64,000 bases of DNA from Alitiscatomonas aceti (GTDB lineage: Bacteria > Bacillota > Clostridia > Lachnospirales > Lachnospiraceae), in the NCBI RefSeq assembly GCF_025567195.1, contig NZ_JAOQJF010000015.1, positions 9,353-73,352 of the forward strand, in the 5' to 3' direction. Below are positions 17,005 to 25,680 of the stretch, one piece after another; the stretch's first letter is position 1; each line of letters begins with the position of its first letter. The position numbers were made by a program, and so were the translations under genes. The notes beneath the pieces are model-generated. The model made no database searches and was not told the DNA's origin. It worked only from the letters and a program-made list of their open reading frames with translations.

Positions 17005-18974
17005 ACTTCGGAGCCAGGTTTGATATCCTTTTCCGGAGTCATAAGAGCCAGATTTCCCTCATCGTCCTCAGCACACAGGATCATGCCCTCCGAAAGCATT
17101 CCCGCCAGCTTTGCCGGCTTTAAGTTGGTAACCACCATGACCTTTTTCCCCACCATCTGGTCCGGCTTGTACCAGGCCTTGATGCCGCTGATGATCTGTC
17201 TTGTCTCAGAACCGATCTTCACCTGGGAGCAGAGCAGCTTCTTGGACTTGGGCACTTCCTCGCATTTTACGATCTGGCCGATCTGGAACTGGAGCTTTGC
17301 AAAGTCATCGTAGGTGATCTCCGGCTTTTTCTCCACATCCACAACGCTTTCCTCCTGGGCGTTTTCTTCTTCTCCGGCGGCCTTGGCTTCTTCTGCCTTC
17401 ATGGCTTCCACCTTCTCCAGGACCTCCTTCACGTCCATACGGGCGAACAGGATCTCCGGCTTCTCCGTTACCTTATTTCCATTGGGATACAGTCCGAACT
17501 GGTCCATGGCCTCCAGAGTCCTCTTTTCTGTATTGAGCTGGGCCAGGATCTTTTCAGACGTCTCCGGCATAAAGGAGGACAGGAGAGACGCGCCGATGGT
17601 GATGGCCTCGGTCAGGTTGTAAAGCACCGTAGCCAGACGGTCCTTCTTCTCCTCATCCTTTGCCAGAGTCCACGGAGTGGTCTCGTCGATGTATTTATTG
17701 CTGCGGCGGAAGATATTGAAGATCTCTGTGATGGCATCGGCCACGCGCAGCTTCTCCATCTTCTCGTCTGCCTTCTTCACAGCCTCTAAAACAGCGGCCT
17801 TTAAGTCATCATCCACGTCCTCGCAGACGTTTTTGTTCTCCACAACGCCGCCGAAATATTTATTGGCCATGGAAACGGTACGGTTCACCAGGTTGCCCAG
17901 GATATTGGCCAGATCGGAGTTCATCCGCTCCACCATTAATTCCCAGGAGATCACGCCGTCATTCTCAAAGGGCATCTCATGGAGTACAAAGTAACGGACT
18001 GCGTCCACGCCGAAGAAGTCCACCAGCGTATCGGCATACAGCACGTTTCCTTTGGACTTGCTCATCTTTCCGTCGCCCTGGAGGAGCCACGGATGGCCGA
18101 ATACCTGCTTGGGAAGGGGCAGATCCAGGGCCATTAAGAAGATGGGCCAGTAAATGGTATGGAACCGGATGATATCCTTACCGATCAGATGGAGATCTGC
18201 CGGCCAGAACTTATTGAATTTTTCATCATGGTTCCCATCGCAGTCATAGCCGATCCCTGTGATATAGTTGGTCAGGGCGTCCAGCCATACATAGGTCACA
18301 TGCTTCGGATCGAAATCCACCGGGATCCCCCACTTAAAGGAGGTCCTGGATACGCAGAGATCCTGTAAGCCCGGCAGCAGGAAGTTGTTCATCATCTCAT
18401 TTTTCCTGGATACCGGCTGGATAAATTCCGGATGGCTGTTGATATGGTCGATGAGCTTCTGGGCATATTTGCTCATACGGAAGAAGTAAGCCTCCTCCTT
18501 TGCAGGCTGTACCGGACGGCCACAGTCGGGGCACTTTCCGTCCACCACCTGGGACGGGGTCCAGAAGGACTCGCAGGGCGTACAGTAAAGGCCCTCATAA
18601 TGGCCCTTATAGATATCGCCTTTTTCGTAGAGCTTCTTAAAGATCTTCTGCACCTGCTTTTCATGGTACTCGTCAGTGGTGCGGATGAATTTATCATAGG
18701 ATGTGTTCATCAGATCCCAGATATTTTTGATCTCTCCCGCCACGTTGTCCACAAACTCCTTGGGCGTCACGCCGGCGTCCTGGGCCTTTAACTCGATCTT
18801 CTGGCCGTGCTCGTCGGTTCCGGTCTGGAAATATACGTCATAGCCCTGCTCTCTTTTGTACCGCGCAATGGCGTCTGCCAGCACGATCTCATACGTATTT
18901 CCGATATGCGGTTTTCCGGATGTGTAGGCAATGGCCGTGGAAATATAGTACGGCTTCTTACAATTCTTGCACAT
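16998..18974 (-). CDS. metG: Methionyl-tRNA synthetase
   Basis: A 658-residue class I synthetase that charges tRNA-Met. The N-terminal catalytic domain shows KPHIGNTYE (HIGH motif), a zinc knuckle with CTPCES and CPDCGRP, and GKMSKSKGN (KMSKS). An anticodon-binding helical domain follows, then an acidic linker (about 525-550), then a C-terminal tRNA-binding OB fold from about 555 (PEITYDDFAKLQFQIGQIV). This is the full-length MetG1 form. AAGGAGG precedes the ATG. It is first in the metG-traX-tatD-rsmA operon and is controlled by the T-box leader immediately upstream. Confidence 0.98.
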   Translation of the reverse strand: MCKNCKKPYYISTAIAYTSGKPHIGNTYEIVLADAIARYKREQGYDVYFQTGTDEHGQKIELKAQDAGVTPKEFVDNVAGEIKNIWDLMNTSYDKFIRTTDEYHEKQVQKIFKKLYEKGDIYKGHYEGLYCTPCESFWTPSQVVDGKCPDCGRPVQPAKEEAYFFRMSKYAQKLIDHINSHPEFIQPVSRKNEMMNNFLLPGLQDLCVSRTSFKWGIPVDFDPKHVTYVWLDALTNYITGIGYDCDGNHDEKFNKFWPADLHLIGKDIIRFHTIYWPIFLMALDLPLPKQVFGHPWLLQGDGKMSKSKGNVLYADTLVDFFGVDAVRYFVLHEMPFENDGVISWELMVERMNSDLANILGNLVNRTVSMANKYFGGVVENKNVCEDVDDDLKAAVLEAVKKADEKMEKLRVADAITEIFNIFRRSNKYIDETTPWTLAKDEEKKDRLATVLYNLTEAITIGASLLSSFMPETSEKILAQLNTEKRTLEAMDQFGLYPNGNKVTEKPEILFARMDVKEVLEKVEAMKAEEAKAAGEEENAQEESVVDVEKKPEITYDDFAKLQFQIGQIVKCEEVPKSKKLLCSQVKIGSETRQIISGIKAWYKPDQMVGKKVMVVTNLKPAKLAGMLSEGMILCAEDDEGNLALMTPEKDIKPGSEVC

Positions 18975-18994
18975 AAAAAATCCTCCTTTAAGAC

Positions 18995-19270
18995 AAAAAA
19001 AGACCCGTCTTCTCTTAAAGACGAGTTCTCCCTCGTGTTACCACTTTAATTCAGAGATCCCTCACAGGATCCCCCTCACCGGCTGCCATAAACAGCCTGA
19101 CGCGCTAACGGGCGCTTCCGTCGCGGCCTCAACTCTCTGCCCTTTTACCGGCAGCTCCTTCAGCCGCGCAGCTCCGGGACCATCTTCTGCAAAAGCTCCG
19201 CTCCCCGCTCGCACCATCCGGGGTCTCTGAAAGCTTCCCTTTTTGCATACTCTTCCCTTCACAGCCTTTT
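18995..19270 (-). promoter_or_regulatory. T-box leader of metG (Met specifier)
   Basis: Read on the minus strand, the leader has a stem I with CAGAGACCCCGG and GGTGCGAGCGGGG as its distal part, then GCAGAAGATGGTCCCGGAGC, in which the ATG at 19183-19181 is placed as the specifier codon for methionine. The T-box core AAGTGGTAACACGAG is at 19032-19046, next to a terminator hairpin (AGACGGGTC plus a run of T) ending near 18995. Uncharged tRNA-Met would pair with specifier and T-box and prevent termination. The codon agrees with the downstream metG gene. Confidence 0.92.
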
Positions 19271-19285
19271 CCCTATTATACCCCT

Positions 19286-19314
19286 AGTCTATCCTGTTCC
19301 AGCGGTTTTGTCAA
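19286..19314 (-). promoter_or_regulatory. Probable promoter of the metG operon
   Basis: TTGACA (19314-19309) and TAGACT (19291-19286) are 17 bases apart, just upstream of the T-box. A perfect TATAAT also occurs at 19280-19275, but it has no matching -35 element at the proper distance, so I favour the first pair. Confidence 0.5.
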
Positions 19315-19476
19315 GACTGGGAAAACGCCTGCAGGCAGACTTCTGCCATCCCGCTCCGCAGCCTCCGGCCAAAAACCGGCACATACCTCTTCCATCCCCT
19401 TCATATACTGGCGGTATACAGCCGGTCTCCGGGCGCTCTTCCCGGATCTGGCCCGGCTTTTCAAGGAGGTATCGTC

Positions 19477-21390
19477 ATGCGGCCTGAACATGGCTTTTCC
19501 CGAAAACATCCGTACATACTTCTATGGGGGCTCCTGGCCCTGTCCCTGCTTCTCACCTCCTGTGGCCGTCAGAGGATCCGGCAGCCCGGAGAAAGCAGCG
19601 CGGCCTTTGAAAACAGCACCGCTCCGGGAAACGGCGCGGCTTCGGAGTCCGGCGGGGCTCCTGGGTGTCCGTCCCAGGAGGACATTGCCGCTGCCCAGGC
19701 TGCCTTTGATTCCTTCTGCACCCAGGTCTTCCAGGAGGAGATGGCCCAGGCCGGTACCCTGGACCTCCACTATACGCTGCTGCGGCCGGAAGCCTTCGGG
19801 ATCTCTCCCGGAGAACCGAGGCTGGGTACCTGCACTTTGGAGGACATGATCCAGTCCGGGGCGGCGGTCCAGGAGCTGGCAGACCGGCTGGCAGCCTTCG
19901 ACCGCTCCCTGCTCACCGAAGACCAGGCCCTGGTGTACGACGCCCTTTCCGAGACCCTCCAGGCCTCCCTCATGGGCCGGGGACTGGAGCTTTATGAGCA
20001 GCCCCTGGCTCCCACCATCGGTGTCCAGGCCCAGCTTCCCATTCTCCTGGCAGAATATTCCTTCCACTCCTTAAAGGACGTGGAGGACTACCTGGCCCTT
20101 CTGTCCCAGACCGATGCTTATTACGCCCAGATCCTGGAATTTGAAAACCAGAAGGCCGATGCGGGCCTGGGTCCCTCGGATACCACCATCGACCGGATCC
20201 TGGAATCCTGTGAGAGCTACCGGATCGATCCGGACCAGAACTTTCTCACTGAAACCTTTGCCGCCAGGCTGGCGGCCCTGGAACAAGAGGTCCCTCTGAC
20301 CGCAGAGCAGAAGGCGGATCTCCACTCCCGCCATCTGTCCGCCATACAAGGACATTTTATTCCGGCCTACGAGGCCATGATCCAGGGCATGACCGTTCTT
20401 AAGGGGCGCGGGATCAACGACGGCGGCCTGGCCGGAGCCAGGGACGGGAAGCAGTATTATGAATACCTGGTAAAAACCGGGCCCGGACTCTCCTATACGG
20501 TCCCGGAGCTTAAGGAGGCCTTAAAGGCCAGGATCCGAAAGGACTACGAGGCCCTTGGCCGGATCCTCCGGGAGACTCCCGCTGCCGGTCTGGAAAACGC
20601 CTCCTTTTCCCTGACTGATCCCCAGGCCATCCTTCTGGACCTCCAGGAGCAGATGAAGGGGCTTTTCCCGGAGCTTTCCCAGTGCGGCTATGAGGTCCGC
20701 CAGGTCCCCTCCTGTCTGGAGGGTTCCTTAAGCCCCGCCTTTTATCTGACGGCTCCTGTGGACGACAGGGACCAGAACGTCATCTACATCAACGGCGGCT
20801 CCACCGACAGCCGGAAGGACCTCTACACCACCCTGGCCCACGAGGGCTTTCCCGGCCATCTCTACCAGACCGTATACAACCGGACCCACGCGAAAACGCC
20901 GCTGTCCGCTCTATTAAGCTGCTCCGGAGCCAACGAGGGCTGGGCCACCTATGTGGAAAATATCGCCTGTACCTTTGACAACGGCCTTTCCAGGGCCGCC
21001 GGAAAGTACCGGGCCCATATGCGCTCCCTGTCCCTCTGCGTCCATGGCCTGCTGGATATTGGGATCAATTATGACGGCTGGGACGAGGCCAGAGCCGGGG
21101 AATTCATCCGCTCCTGCTTCCAGGCCGACGACCAGACGGTCCGGGAGCTGTGGCAGGTGATGATCGATAACCCAGCCAATTATCTGGAGTACTGCGGAGG
21201 ATATATTGAATACATGGACATGAGAGAGCAGGCGGAGGCCGCCCTGGGAAGCCGTTTTTCTCCCCTGGACTTCCATAAGCTCCTCCTGGATCTGGGGCCT
21301 GTGCCCTTTTCTGTGATCCGCCCCCGGTTTACGGCCTGGCTGGAGGAACAGGTCCGCCAGGCTGCGGGCCCGCCTCCGACCAGAGGGTGA
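19477..21390 (+). CDS. DUF885 lipoprotein (putative zinc metallopeptidase)
   Basis: A 637-residue exported lipoprotein. The signal peptide ends in the lipobox LLTSC, followed by a Ser/Gly/Ala-rich linker to about residue 60. The DUF885 domain fills the rest and contains HEGFPGH at about 455-461, the HExxxGH-type zinc motif of the family, with GANEGWATYVEN as the downstream Glu-bearing helix. DUF885 proteins are considered M32-like peptidases; the substrate is unknown. AAGGAGG lies six bases before the start. It is divergent from the metG T-box and appears monocistronic. Confidence 0.88.
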   Translation: MRPEHGFSRKHPYILLWGLLALSLLLTSCGRQRIRQPGESSAAFENSTAPGNGAASESGGAPGCPSQEDIAAAQAAFDSFCTQVFQEEMAQAGTLDLHYTLLRPEAFGISPGEPRLGTCTLEDMIQSGAAVQELADRLAAFDRSLLTEDQALVYDALSETLQASLMGRGLELYEQPLAPTIGVQAQLPILLAEYSFHSLKDVEDYLALLSQTDAYYAQILEFENQKADAGLGPSDTTIDRILESCESYRIDPDQNFLTETFAARLAALEQEVPLTAEQKADLHSRHLSAIQGHFIPAYEAMIQGMTVLKGRGINDGGLAGARDGKQYYEYLVKTGPGLSYTVPELKEALKARIRKDYEALGRILRETPAAGLENASFSLTDPQAILLDLQEQMKGLFPELSQCGYEVRQVPSCLEGSLSPAFYLTAPVDDRDQNVIYINGGSTDSRKDLYTTLAHEGFPGHLYQTVYNRTHAKTPLSALLSCSGANEGWATYVENIACTFDNGLSRAAGKYRAHMRSLSLCVHGLLDIGINYDGWDEARAGEFIRSCFQADDQTVRELWQVMIDNPANYLEYCGGYIEYMDMREQAEAALGSRFSPLDFHKLLLDLGPVPFSVIRPRFTAWLEEQVRQAAGPPPTRG

Positions 21391-21525
21391 ATCCGCAGCT
21401 TCCGGTTTAAAGAAGATTTTTATAAAATCCTATCTCTGGATGTTAGATTCTTCAGTATCGTCTTTGTATGAATCAACCAAATACAGAACATCAAAAATCA
21501 TTCAGCCCCCCTATTGAATAAAATC
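21391..21525. other. AT-rich gap with no recognised gene
   Basis: Between the DUF885 gene and the small membrane protein gene (about 360 bases in all) I see only a short unsupported open frame and the palindrome annotated next. Base composition falls sharply relative to the neighbouring backbone. Confidence 0.5.
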
Positions 21526-21561
21526 GACGTCCCCACAGATTGTAAAATCTGTGGGGACGTC
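21526..21561. repeat. Perfect 16-bp inverted repeat (hairpin)
   Basis: GACGTCCCCACAGATT and its exact complement are separated by four bases. On the minus strand it is followed by GATTTTATT, so it may serve as a terminator for the small gene at 21.75 kb; its perfect symmetry would also fit a mobile or protein-binding palindrome. Confidence 0.6.
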
Positions 21562-21749
21562 TCAGAAACTATAAAATCCCTCCGCAGAAACAACTCTCAG
21601 CAAAATACACCAGTAAAGACATATAATAACATCTTACATCCTCTACACCAGAAATATACTTCTGAAATAGTATTTAACTCTTCTTCATTTTAGATAGGTA
21701 CCGATACTTTTTATGAACTCTAGTGAATTACCTAAAATCCAACTATTTT

Positions 21750-21941
21750 TTATCTGTCTTTTCGCTTCTTCCACCATCCAGCGATCTTATCCAGGAGCCA
21801 ACCTCCACCATATAAAATCACCATAGCCCCTATGGCAATAAGAAAAAAGTTCAGCACCATATTTGTTACCATCGGAGCACTTTCTCGTACCATCTGCTCC
21901 CTCATAATATCCGATAAAAACACCAATGGCATTCCCTTCAT
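21750..21941 (-). CDS. Small single-span membrane protein, unknown
   Basis: A 63-residue protein not recognised by family. A polar, Met-rich N-terminal half (about 1-27) is followed by one hydrophobic segment (NMVLNFFLIAIGAMVILYGGG) and an amphipathic, strongly basic tail ending WWKKRKDR. This layout fits a small inner-membrane peptide with the tail inside, such as a holin-like or stress peptide, but there is no evidence for either. AAGGAGG lies six bases before the ATG, a strong sign that it is real. It stands alone in an AT-rich region. Confidence 0.6.
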   Translation of the reverse strand: MKGMPLVFLSDIMREQMVRESAPMVTNMVLNFFLIAIGAMVILYGGGWLLDKIAGWWKKRKDR

Positions 21942-22103
21942 AAGCCGCCTCCTTCCTGGCAGAATTTTTTCTATCATTTATTTTGTTATCTGCCCTAATT
22001 GTATTGCATCTTACAAATATTTTCCATTTACATTCTTAGTTAGCAAACCACTATATACCTCATACCATAAAGATACTTTAACAAATAATTTTTGTATAAA
22101 CTA

Positions 22104-22143
22104 ATAAAAGGACTTTTATATGATTTTTACCCATATAAAAGCC
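22104..22143 (-). terminator. Terminator of the secreted-protein gene
   Basis: CTTTTATATG and CATATAAAAG form a stem with an AT-rich loop; on the minus strand the run TTTTATTAG follows, just past the stop of the gene at 22.2-22.7 kb. Confidence 0.65.
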
Positions 22144-22164
22144 CCTATATCGTGCTTCATGAGA

Positions 22165-22728
22165 TTATTTTCTAGTTGGTCCCACCTCTGTCGGGCCCTC
22201 TCCATTAATTGTCTGTACATCATAAGCACCGCTTCCATGTAAATTATACCAGTGTTCAATGAAACGTGTACCTGTCGGGTCTAAATACCAAGCCTCATAT
22301 ATTATTCTGAGATTGCCTGGTTCTACCATCCAATGCTGATTCACCGCCTTATCCACAACACTAGCATAAGGTGAAAGTACATCAGCCTCAAATTTTGCCG
22401 TTGCCCAATCTTTTACAGCATATGCATCCCTATCAACAACAAATTTTACCTTGGTTCTCATAGTTCCAGTTGTATATTGGGCTGTTCCTACATCTGAATA
22501 TGTCTCCTCTGTAAGTAACCACTCTGAATTTGCGTTGAATAATGCTACGGGAGCCTCATAGTGTGTCTTAGGAACATTTGCATCCACCCATTCGGCACGT
22601 TCTTCCCAAGTCATATTCCGGGGATCATATTCATCCGTAGTTACGTGCTTTGTTCCCGCCCAGCTTACGAAGCAAGAAAACATAACAAAAACAAACGATA
22701 ATGCAACAATTTTTTTGATACTCTTCAT
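22165..22728 (-). CDS. Secreted protein of unknown function
   Basis: A 187-residue protein with a typical signal peptide (IKKIVALSFVFVMFSCFVSWA, cleaved near residue 24). The mature part is soluble, rich in Trp/Tyr and acidic residues, without Cys, and I do not recognise a domain. GGAGG is well placed before the ATG. The gene is more AT-rich than its neighbours and has its own terminator, so it may be an acquired single-gene unit. It is transcribed away from the divergent lipoprotein gene. Confidence 0.7.
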   Translation of the reverse strand: MKSIKKIVALSFVFVMFSCFVSWAGTKHVTTDEYDPRNMTWEERAEWVDANVPKTHYEAPVALFNANSEWLLTEETYSDVGTAQYTTGTMRTKVKFVVDRDAYAVKDWATAKFEADVLSPYASVVDKAVNQHWMVEPGNLRIIYEAWYLDPTGTRFIEHWYNLHGSGAYDVQTINGEGPTEVGPTRK

Positions 22729-22827
22729 ATGGTCCTCCTTTCAAAATCATATTTACTGTTTACAATTAATATGTTATAATATTAACAGATATAAGTCAAG
22801 TATTTTTTAATATTGAGAGGTGTTTTT

Positions 22828-23772
22828 ATGATTAAATCCTTATTATGTCTGATTTTTACGCTTGTTTTCGCACTTTCTGCCTGCTCCCATAAATCGTCCG
22901 CTCCGGTTTCTGCCGATACGATGCCGGACATGGAGGAGCTCCTGGCCTATTCCCAATCCCACTCCCAGGAAGAGTATGAGAAAAAATTAAAGGAGATCCA
23001 GGCAGTCATCGACAATACCTCTTACGAGGAGCTCTGCCAGATCCTTACCGATTCCCTGGCTTCCTGGGCGGATACACAGACCGATTATGAGATCACCGAT
23101 ACCTCCATAGAATTTTCCGAGGATCCTCTGCTGATGGATGAGCAGAGGAAGGAAAAGCTGTATAACAACTGGACCGTATCTGTAAATATCCAGCTGGCCG
23201 GAGATGAGAAGTCCAAATATGATGTTCCCGATGCAGCCGCCATCTACCGCCAGGCGGCAGATGCGCTGCGGAGCACTCCCTACGGGGCCTATAAGCTCCA
23301 TACCTTAAAGATAACCGCCAGCAGCGACCCGAACCGGATCCTGACCTCGGAGCAGGAAGGCAGCTTCTTTCTGACGGACTCCGCCTTTTCCCTTCCTCAG
23401 GAGCCAGAAGAGCTGACGATCCAGAAAGCGGTCCTGGAACAGGTGGAGGCATTCAACCAGGAGTACTTTTCCGATGAGCGCTACCGCGGACAGAATGTGA
23501 CCTTAAAGCGGTTCGGATCCCCCAGGGATTCTTCTGTTCTTTACCTGGAGTTTCCCATCTACGCTCCGCCCTTTGACCAGGACATGGCTGCCTTTGCCGA
23601 CAGCCTGGAAGCCCACGGCCAGGAATTTTTCCATGTAATTACGGAAAATAATGAAAATCTGGAATATTTAAAAAAATGTGGGATAACCTCTGTGACTGTC
23701 CGTTTTGTCACCTCCTGGGACAACCGCCTGGAAGGCCCCGAGCGGTACCGGGAATTTTCCTGGGAGCTTTAA
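22828..23772 (+). CDS. Lipoprotein of unknown function
   Basis: A 314-residue exported lipoprotein: hydrophobic signal ending in the lipobox ALSAC, then a mature soluble part of two alpha/beta-looking segments. The first acidic helical stretch (MEELLAYSQSHSQEEYEKKL) is followed by strand-rich sequence. No family recognised. The ATG at 22828 has GAGAGGTG five bases upstream; an ATG five codons earlier lacks one. Its last bases run directly into the duplicated promoter module ahead of the nitroreductase. Confidence 0.75.
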   Translation: MIKSLLCLIFTLVFALSACSHKSSAPVSADTMPDMEELLAYSQSHSQEEYEKKLKEIQAVIDNTSYEELCQILTDSLASWADTQTDYEITDTSIEFSEDPLLMDEQRKEKLYNNWTVSVNIQLAGDEKSKYDVPDAAAIYRQAADALRSTPYGAYKLHTLKITASSDPNRILTSEQEGSFFLTDSAFSLPQEPEELTIQKAVLEQVEAFNQEYFSDERYRGQNVTLKRFGSPRDSSVLYLEFPIYAPPFDQDMAAFADSLEAHGQEFFHVITENNENLEYLKKCGITSVTVRFVTSWDNRLEGPERYREFSWEL

Positions 23773-23778
23773 ACCGCG

Positions 23779-23879
23779 GATCATTTTTTCATTTTCTGAT
23801 TTCTTATACCGCAATTCTGCGCTATAATGGAAGAAGCGAAAATGTACGGGCGAAGCCCGCAGACCTGTCAGTTTCCATG
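23779..23879 (+). promoter_or_regulatory. Duplicated promoter/leader module, copy 1 (nitroreductase)
   Basis: This 101-base segment matches 25681-25781 with no gaps and about 14 differences. It contains TATAAT at 23823-23828, directly preceded by the palindrome CGCAATTCTGCG, a possible operator over the spacer. The conserved tail CCTGTCAGTTTCCATG lies just before the ribosome binding site of the nitroreductase. No good -35 element is seen, so an activator may be needed. Confidence 0.65.
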
Positions 23880-23895
23880 TAAAGGAGAAATGAAT

Positions 23896-24417
23896 ATGAA
23901 TGAAGTAATGAACGCCATCCTGACCCGGAGAAGCATCCGGAAATTCACCGCAGACCCCATTCCCGCCGAGGTCCTGGAGGACCTTGTAAAGGCCGCCCTC
24001 CACGCTCCCAGCGGCATGGGAAAGCAGACCTGGCAGTTTACCGTGGTCACAAACCAGGAGATCATCCATCGTCTCTGCGGCCTCATCGGGACTGAACTGG
24101 GCCGGGAAGGCTACGACATGTACGGCCCTGCCGCTGTGATCATCCCCTCCAATGAAAAGGAAAGCCCCTGGGGGAAGGAGGACAACGCCTGCGCCATGGA
24201 AAATATCTTCCTGGCGGCCCGCTCTTACGGCGTCGGCTCCGTATGGATCAACCAGATGCAGAACATCAACGACCGTCCGGCAGTCCGCGCCCTGTTAAAC
24301 GAGATCGGCGTTCCCGCAGACCATGTGATCTACGGCGTGGCCGCCCTGGGCTATGCGGATCCCTCCGTACCTGTGGAGCCCAAGGAACGCACCGGAAAAG
24401 TCGTATATGTAAAATAG
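23896..24417 (+). CDS. Nitroreductase-family flavoprotein
   Basis: A 173-residue member of the small nitroreductase family (FMN-dependent, NAD(P)H-using). RRSIRKFTADPIP and APSGMGKQTWQF form the N-terminal FMN site; CAMENIFLAARSYGVGSVWINQM is the conserved central helix and GYADPSVPVEPKERTGKVVYV the C-terminal arm. Physiological substrate unknown. AAGGAG is eight bases before the ATG used; the previous ATG two codons upstream is too close to it. It is followed by a strong hairpin terminator. Confidence 0.9.
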   Translation: MNEVMNAILTRRSIRKFTADPIPAEVLEDLVKAALHAPSGMGKQTWQFTVVTNQEIIHRLCGLIGTELGREGYDMYGPAAVIIPSNEKESPWGKEDNACAMENIFLAARSYGVGSVWINQMQNINDRPAVRALLNEIGVPADHVIYGVAALGYADPSVPVEPKERTGKVVYVK

Positions 24418-24426
24418 CGCATAAAA

Positions 24427-24490
24427 CCCCGCCGGGAAACGCTGTAAAGAGGGATTTGAACCTCCCTGTTCTGCAGCGGTCCCGGCGGGG
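24427..24490 (+). terminator. Large hairpin terminator after the nitroreductase gene
   Basis: CCCCGCCGGGA pairs perfectly with TCCCGGCGGGG; inside, CGCTG pairs with CAGCG and GAGG with CCTC. It is followed by ATCTTTATGG and by a second hairpin, CCCCGGC/GCCGGGG, near 24503-24521. The T run is poor, so termination efficiency is uncertain. Confidence 0.55.
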
Positions 24491-24748
24491 ATCTTTATGG
24501 GCCCCGGCGGTCTGCCGGGGAATGTGGTCGCTTCTTATTTCTTTATTATCTGTTATCTGTTTAAATTATATCATATTTTGCAGATATTTTTCATTTACTT
24601 TTTAATTTAAAGTCTTACGGTTTGCTGACGGATGCTTTAAATATTATCATTTGATAGTCTGTGAGGTGTGAAAGGTGTCAGATCCGCATGAATACTATAC
24701 TATTAGCACTTTCACAAGTTCTAAATATCCGTTACTCTTGCCTTTTTA

Positions 24749-24904
24749 GTGCCTAAATGGTGCCCAGATTTCCCACGAGGATATAAAGACAATGACGGCG
24801 CAGCCGTTTATTTTATCATTGACAAGGCAACCGGCCCTGCTATCCAGCCAACGGATTATGCTCATTTGGTGAAATGTTTTAAGACTGTTTGCTGTGAAAA
24901 ATAA
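24749..24904 (+). pseudogene. Orphan C-terminal coding fragment
   Basis: An open frame of 51 codons reads VPKWCPDFPRGYKDND and ends HLVKCFKTVCCEK. The sequence looks protein-like (balanced residues, no low complexity) but has no ribosome binding site and a stop nine codons ahead, so it is probably the 3' remnant of a lost gene. I do not recognise the parent. Its last 26 bases overlap the 3' end of the convergent deoxyribosyltransferase-like gene. Confidence 0.35.
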
Positions 24905-25196
24905 GTTCTTTTCCATTTGCACTTGCATATGAAATTTCATTGGCAACTGATGTGCCGATATATCCATCAATGTCAACAATATAAACGGCATCGCAAATAT
25001 CTATTTTCTTATAATGCGCTGCCGCAAGACGTTTTTGTACCTCTTCGGGTATCGGTTCATTCTGCTCATTGTAGACGCATTGAATTACAGCAACCCCCTT
25101 TTCAGCCTCCAATTTCCAAGAAATCTGCTTCATTTCCTCTGCAAATTTCATACTGCCGCAAATTGTTACAATTTTAATTTTGCTCACCTCTCCCAA
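24879..25196 (-). CDS. Nucleoside 2-deoxyribosyltransferase-like protein
   Basis: A roughly 100-residue protein with KIVTICGSMKFAEEM at the start and DICDAVYIVDIDGYIGTSVANEISYA later; these are the nucleotide-binding loops of the deoxyribosyltransferase/DUF4406 superfamily. Enzymes of this fold exchange or hydrolyse the base of deoxynucleosides. The start is unclear: TTG (25196) and GTG (25187) are both close to GGGAGAGG, and the spacing is poor for either. AT-rich and beside remnants and a repeat, it may be an acquired gene. Confidence 0.65.
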   Translation of the reverse strand: MGEVSKIKIVTICGSMKFAEEMKQISWKLEAEKGVAVIQCVYNEQNEPIPEEVQKRLAAAHYKKIDICDAVYIVDIDGYIGTSVANEISYASANGKELIFHSKQS

Positions 25197-25238
25197 TATA
25201 AATTTTCTTCGGGTTCCGTGGAATTTTCCTTGAACAGA

Positions 25239-25360
25239 TTATACCATGTCCTCCGGACATGGTACCCCTCCGGGGGAATTAAGCGCCTGGCTTTCTGCGG
25301 TAAACGCAGAAACCAGATGCGTGATGGTATAATGCCTGCTTTGCAGACATTATACCATGT
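25239..25360. repeat. Dispersed repeat type 1, well-preserved copy
   Basis: Several nested hairpins: CATGTCC/GGACATG around 25256-25272, then CTGG-TTTCTGCG pairing with CGCAGAAA-CCAG, and TATACCATG recurring at both ends. Blocks from GTACCCCTCCGGG onward recur in order at 1237-1326. It does not code. Confidence 0.6.
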
Positions 25361-25444
25361 TTCCTGCTTATTTCCCACTTCATTCGGGGTGCGCCTTATA
25401 GATAAGCATTTGCAAAAAACAAACATGTGCATGCCCATGGAAGA

Positions 25445-25645
25445 GCTGTACATGCTGGAAATGAACCTCAGCCCGGAGGCGTCAGCGACGGAAACTTTGT
25501 ATCAGCAGAAGGAACTCCTACCATAGACGGAATGGGGCCGACTGGCGGTATGATGTGCTCCCCAGAGGAGTTTCTTGAGGTCAGTACCATGGTCCCCTGC
25601 GGCTCACGCCTGGCCCTTACCATTATGAAGCTGGGTAAGCCGTAA
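25445..25645 (+). pseudogene. C-terminal remnant of an M20 peptidase gene
   Basis: The frame reads GGVSDGNFVSAEGTPTIDGM, GPTGGMMCSPEEFLEV and then TMVPCGSRLALTIMKLGKP. This is the C-terminal metal-binding end of carboxypeptidase G2/ArgE-like M20 peptidases (GGxSDGN...TPxIDGxGPxG...SPEE). The first 300 or more residues are missing and replaced by the type 1 repeat. It is not a piece of the intact M20 gene downstream, whose C-terminus differs. Confidence 0.6.
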
Positions 25646-25680
25646 TTGCATACGGTTCCGGCCCATTTCCAAAGCCGCCA

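Noticed and set aside
19275..19314. TATAAT and TTGACA upstream of the metG T-box taken as one promoter.
   Set aside because: They are 28 bases apart, too far for one promoter. TTGACA with TAGACT at 17 bases is preferred.
24427..24490. On the minus strand GGTTCAAATCCC inside the hairpin looks like the T-arm of a tRNA.
   Set aside because: No acceptor, D-arm or anticodon arm can be placed around it, the outer stem is 11 pairs, and there is no CCA end. It is better read as a terminator hairpin after the nitroreductase.
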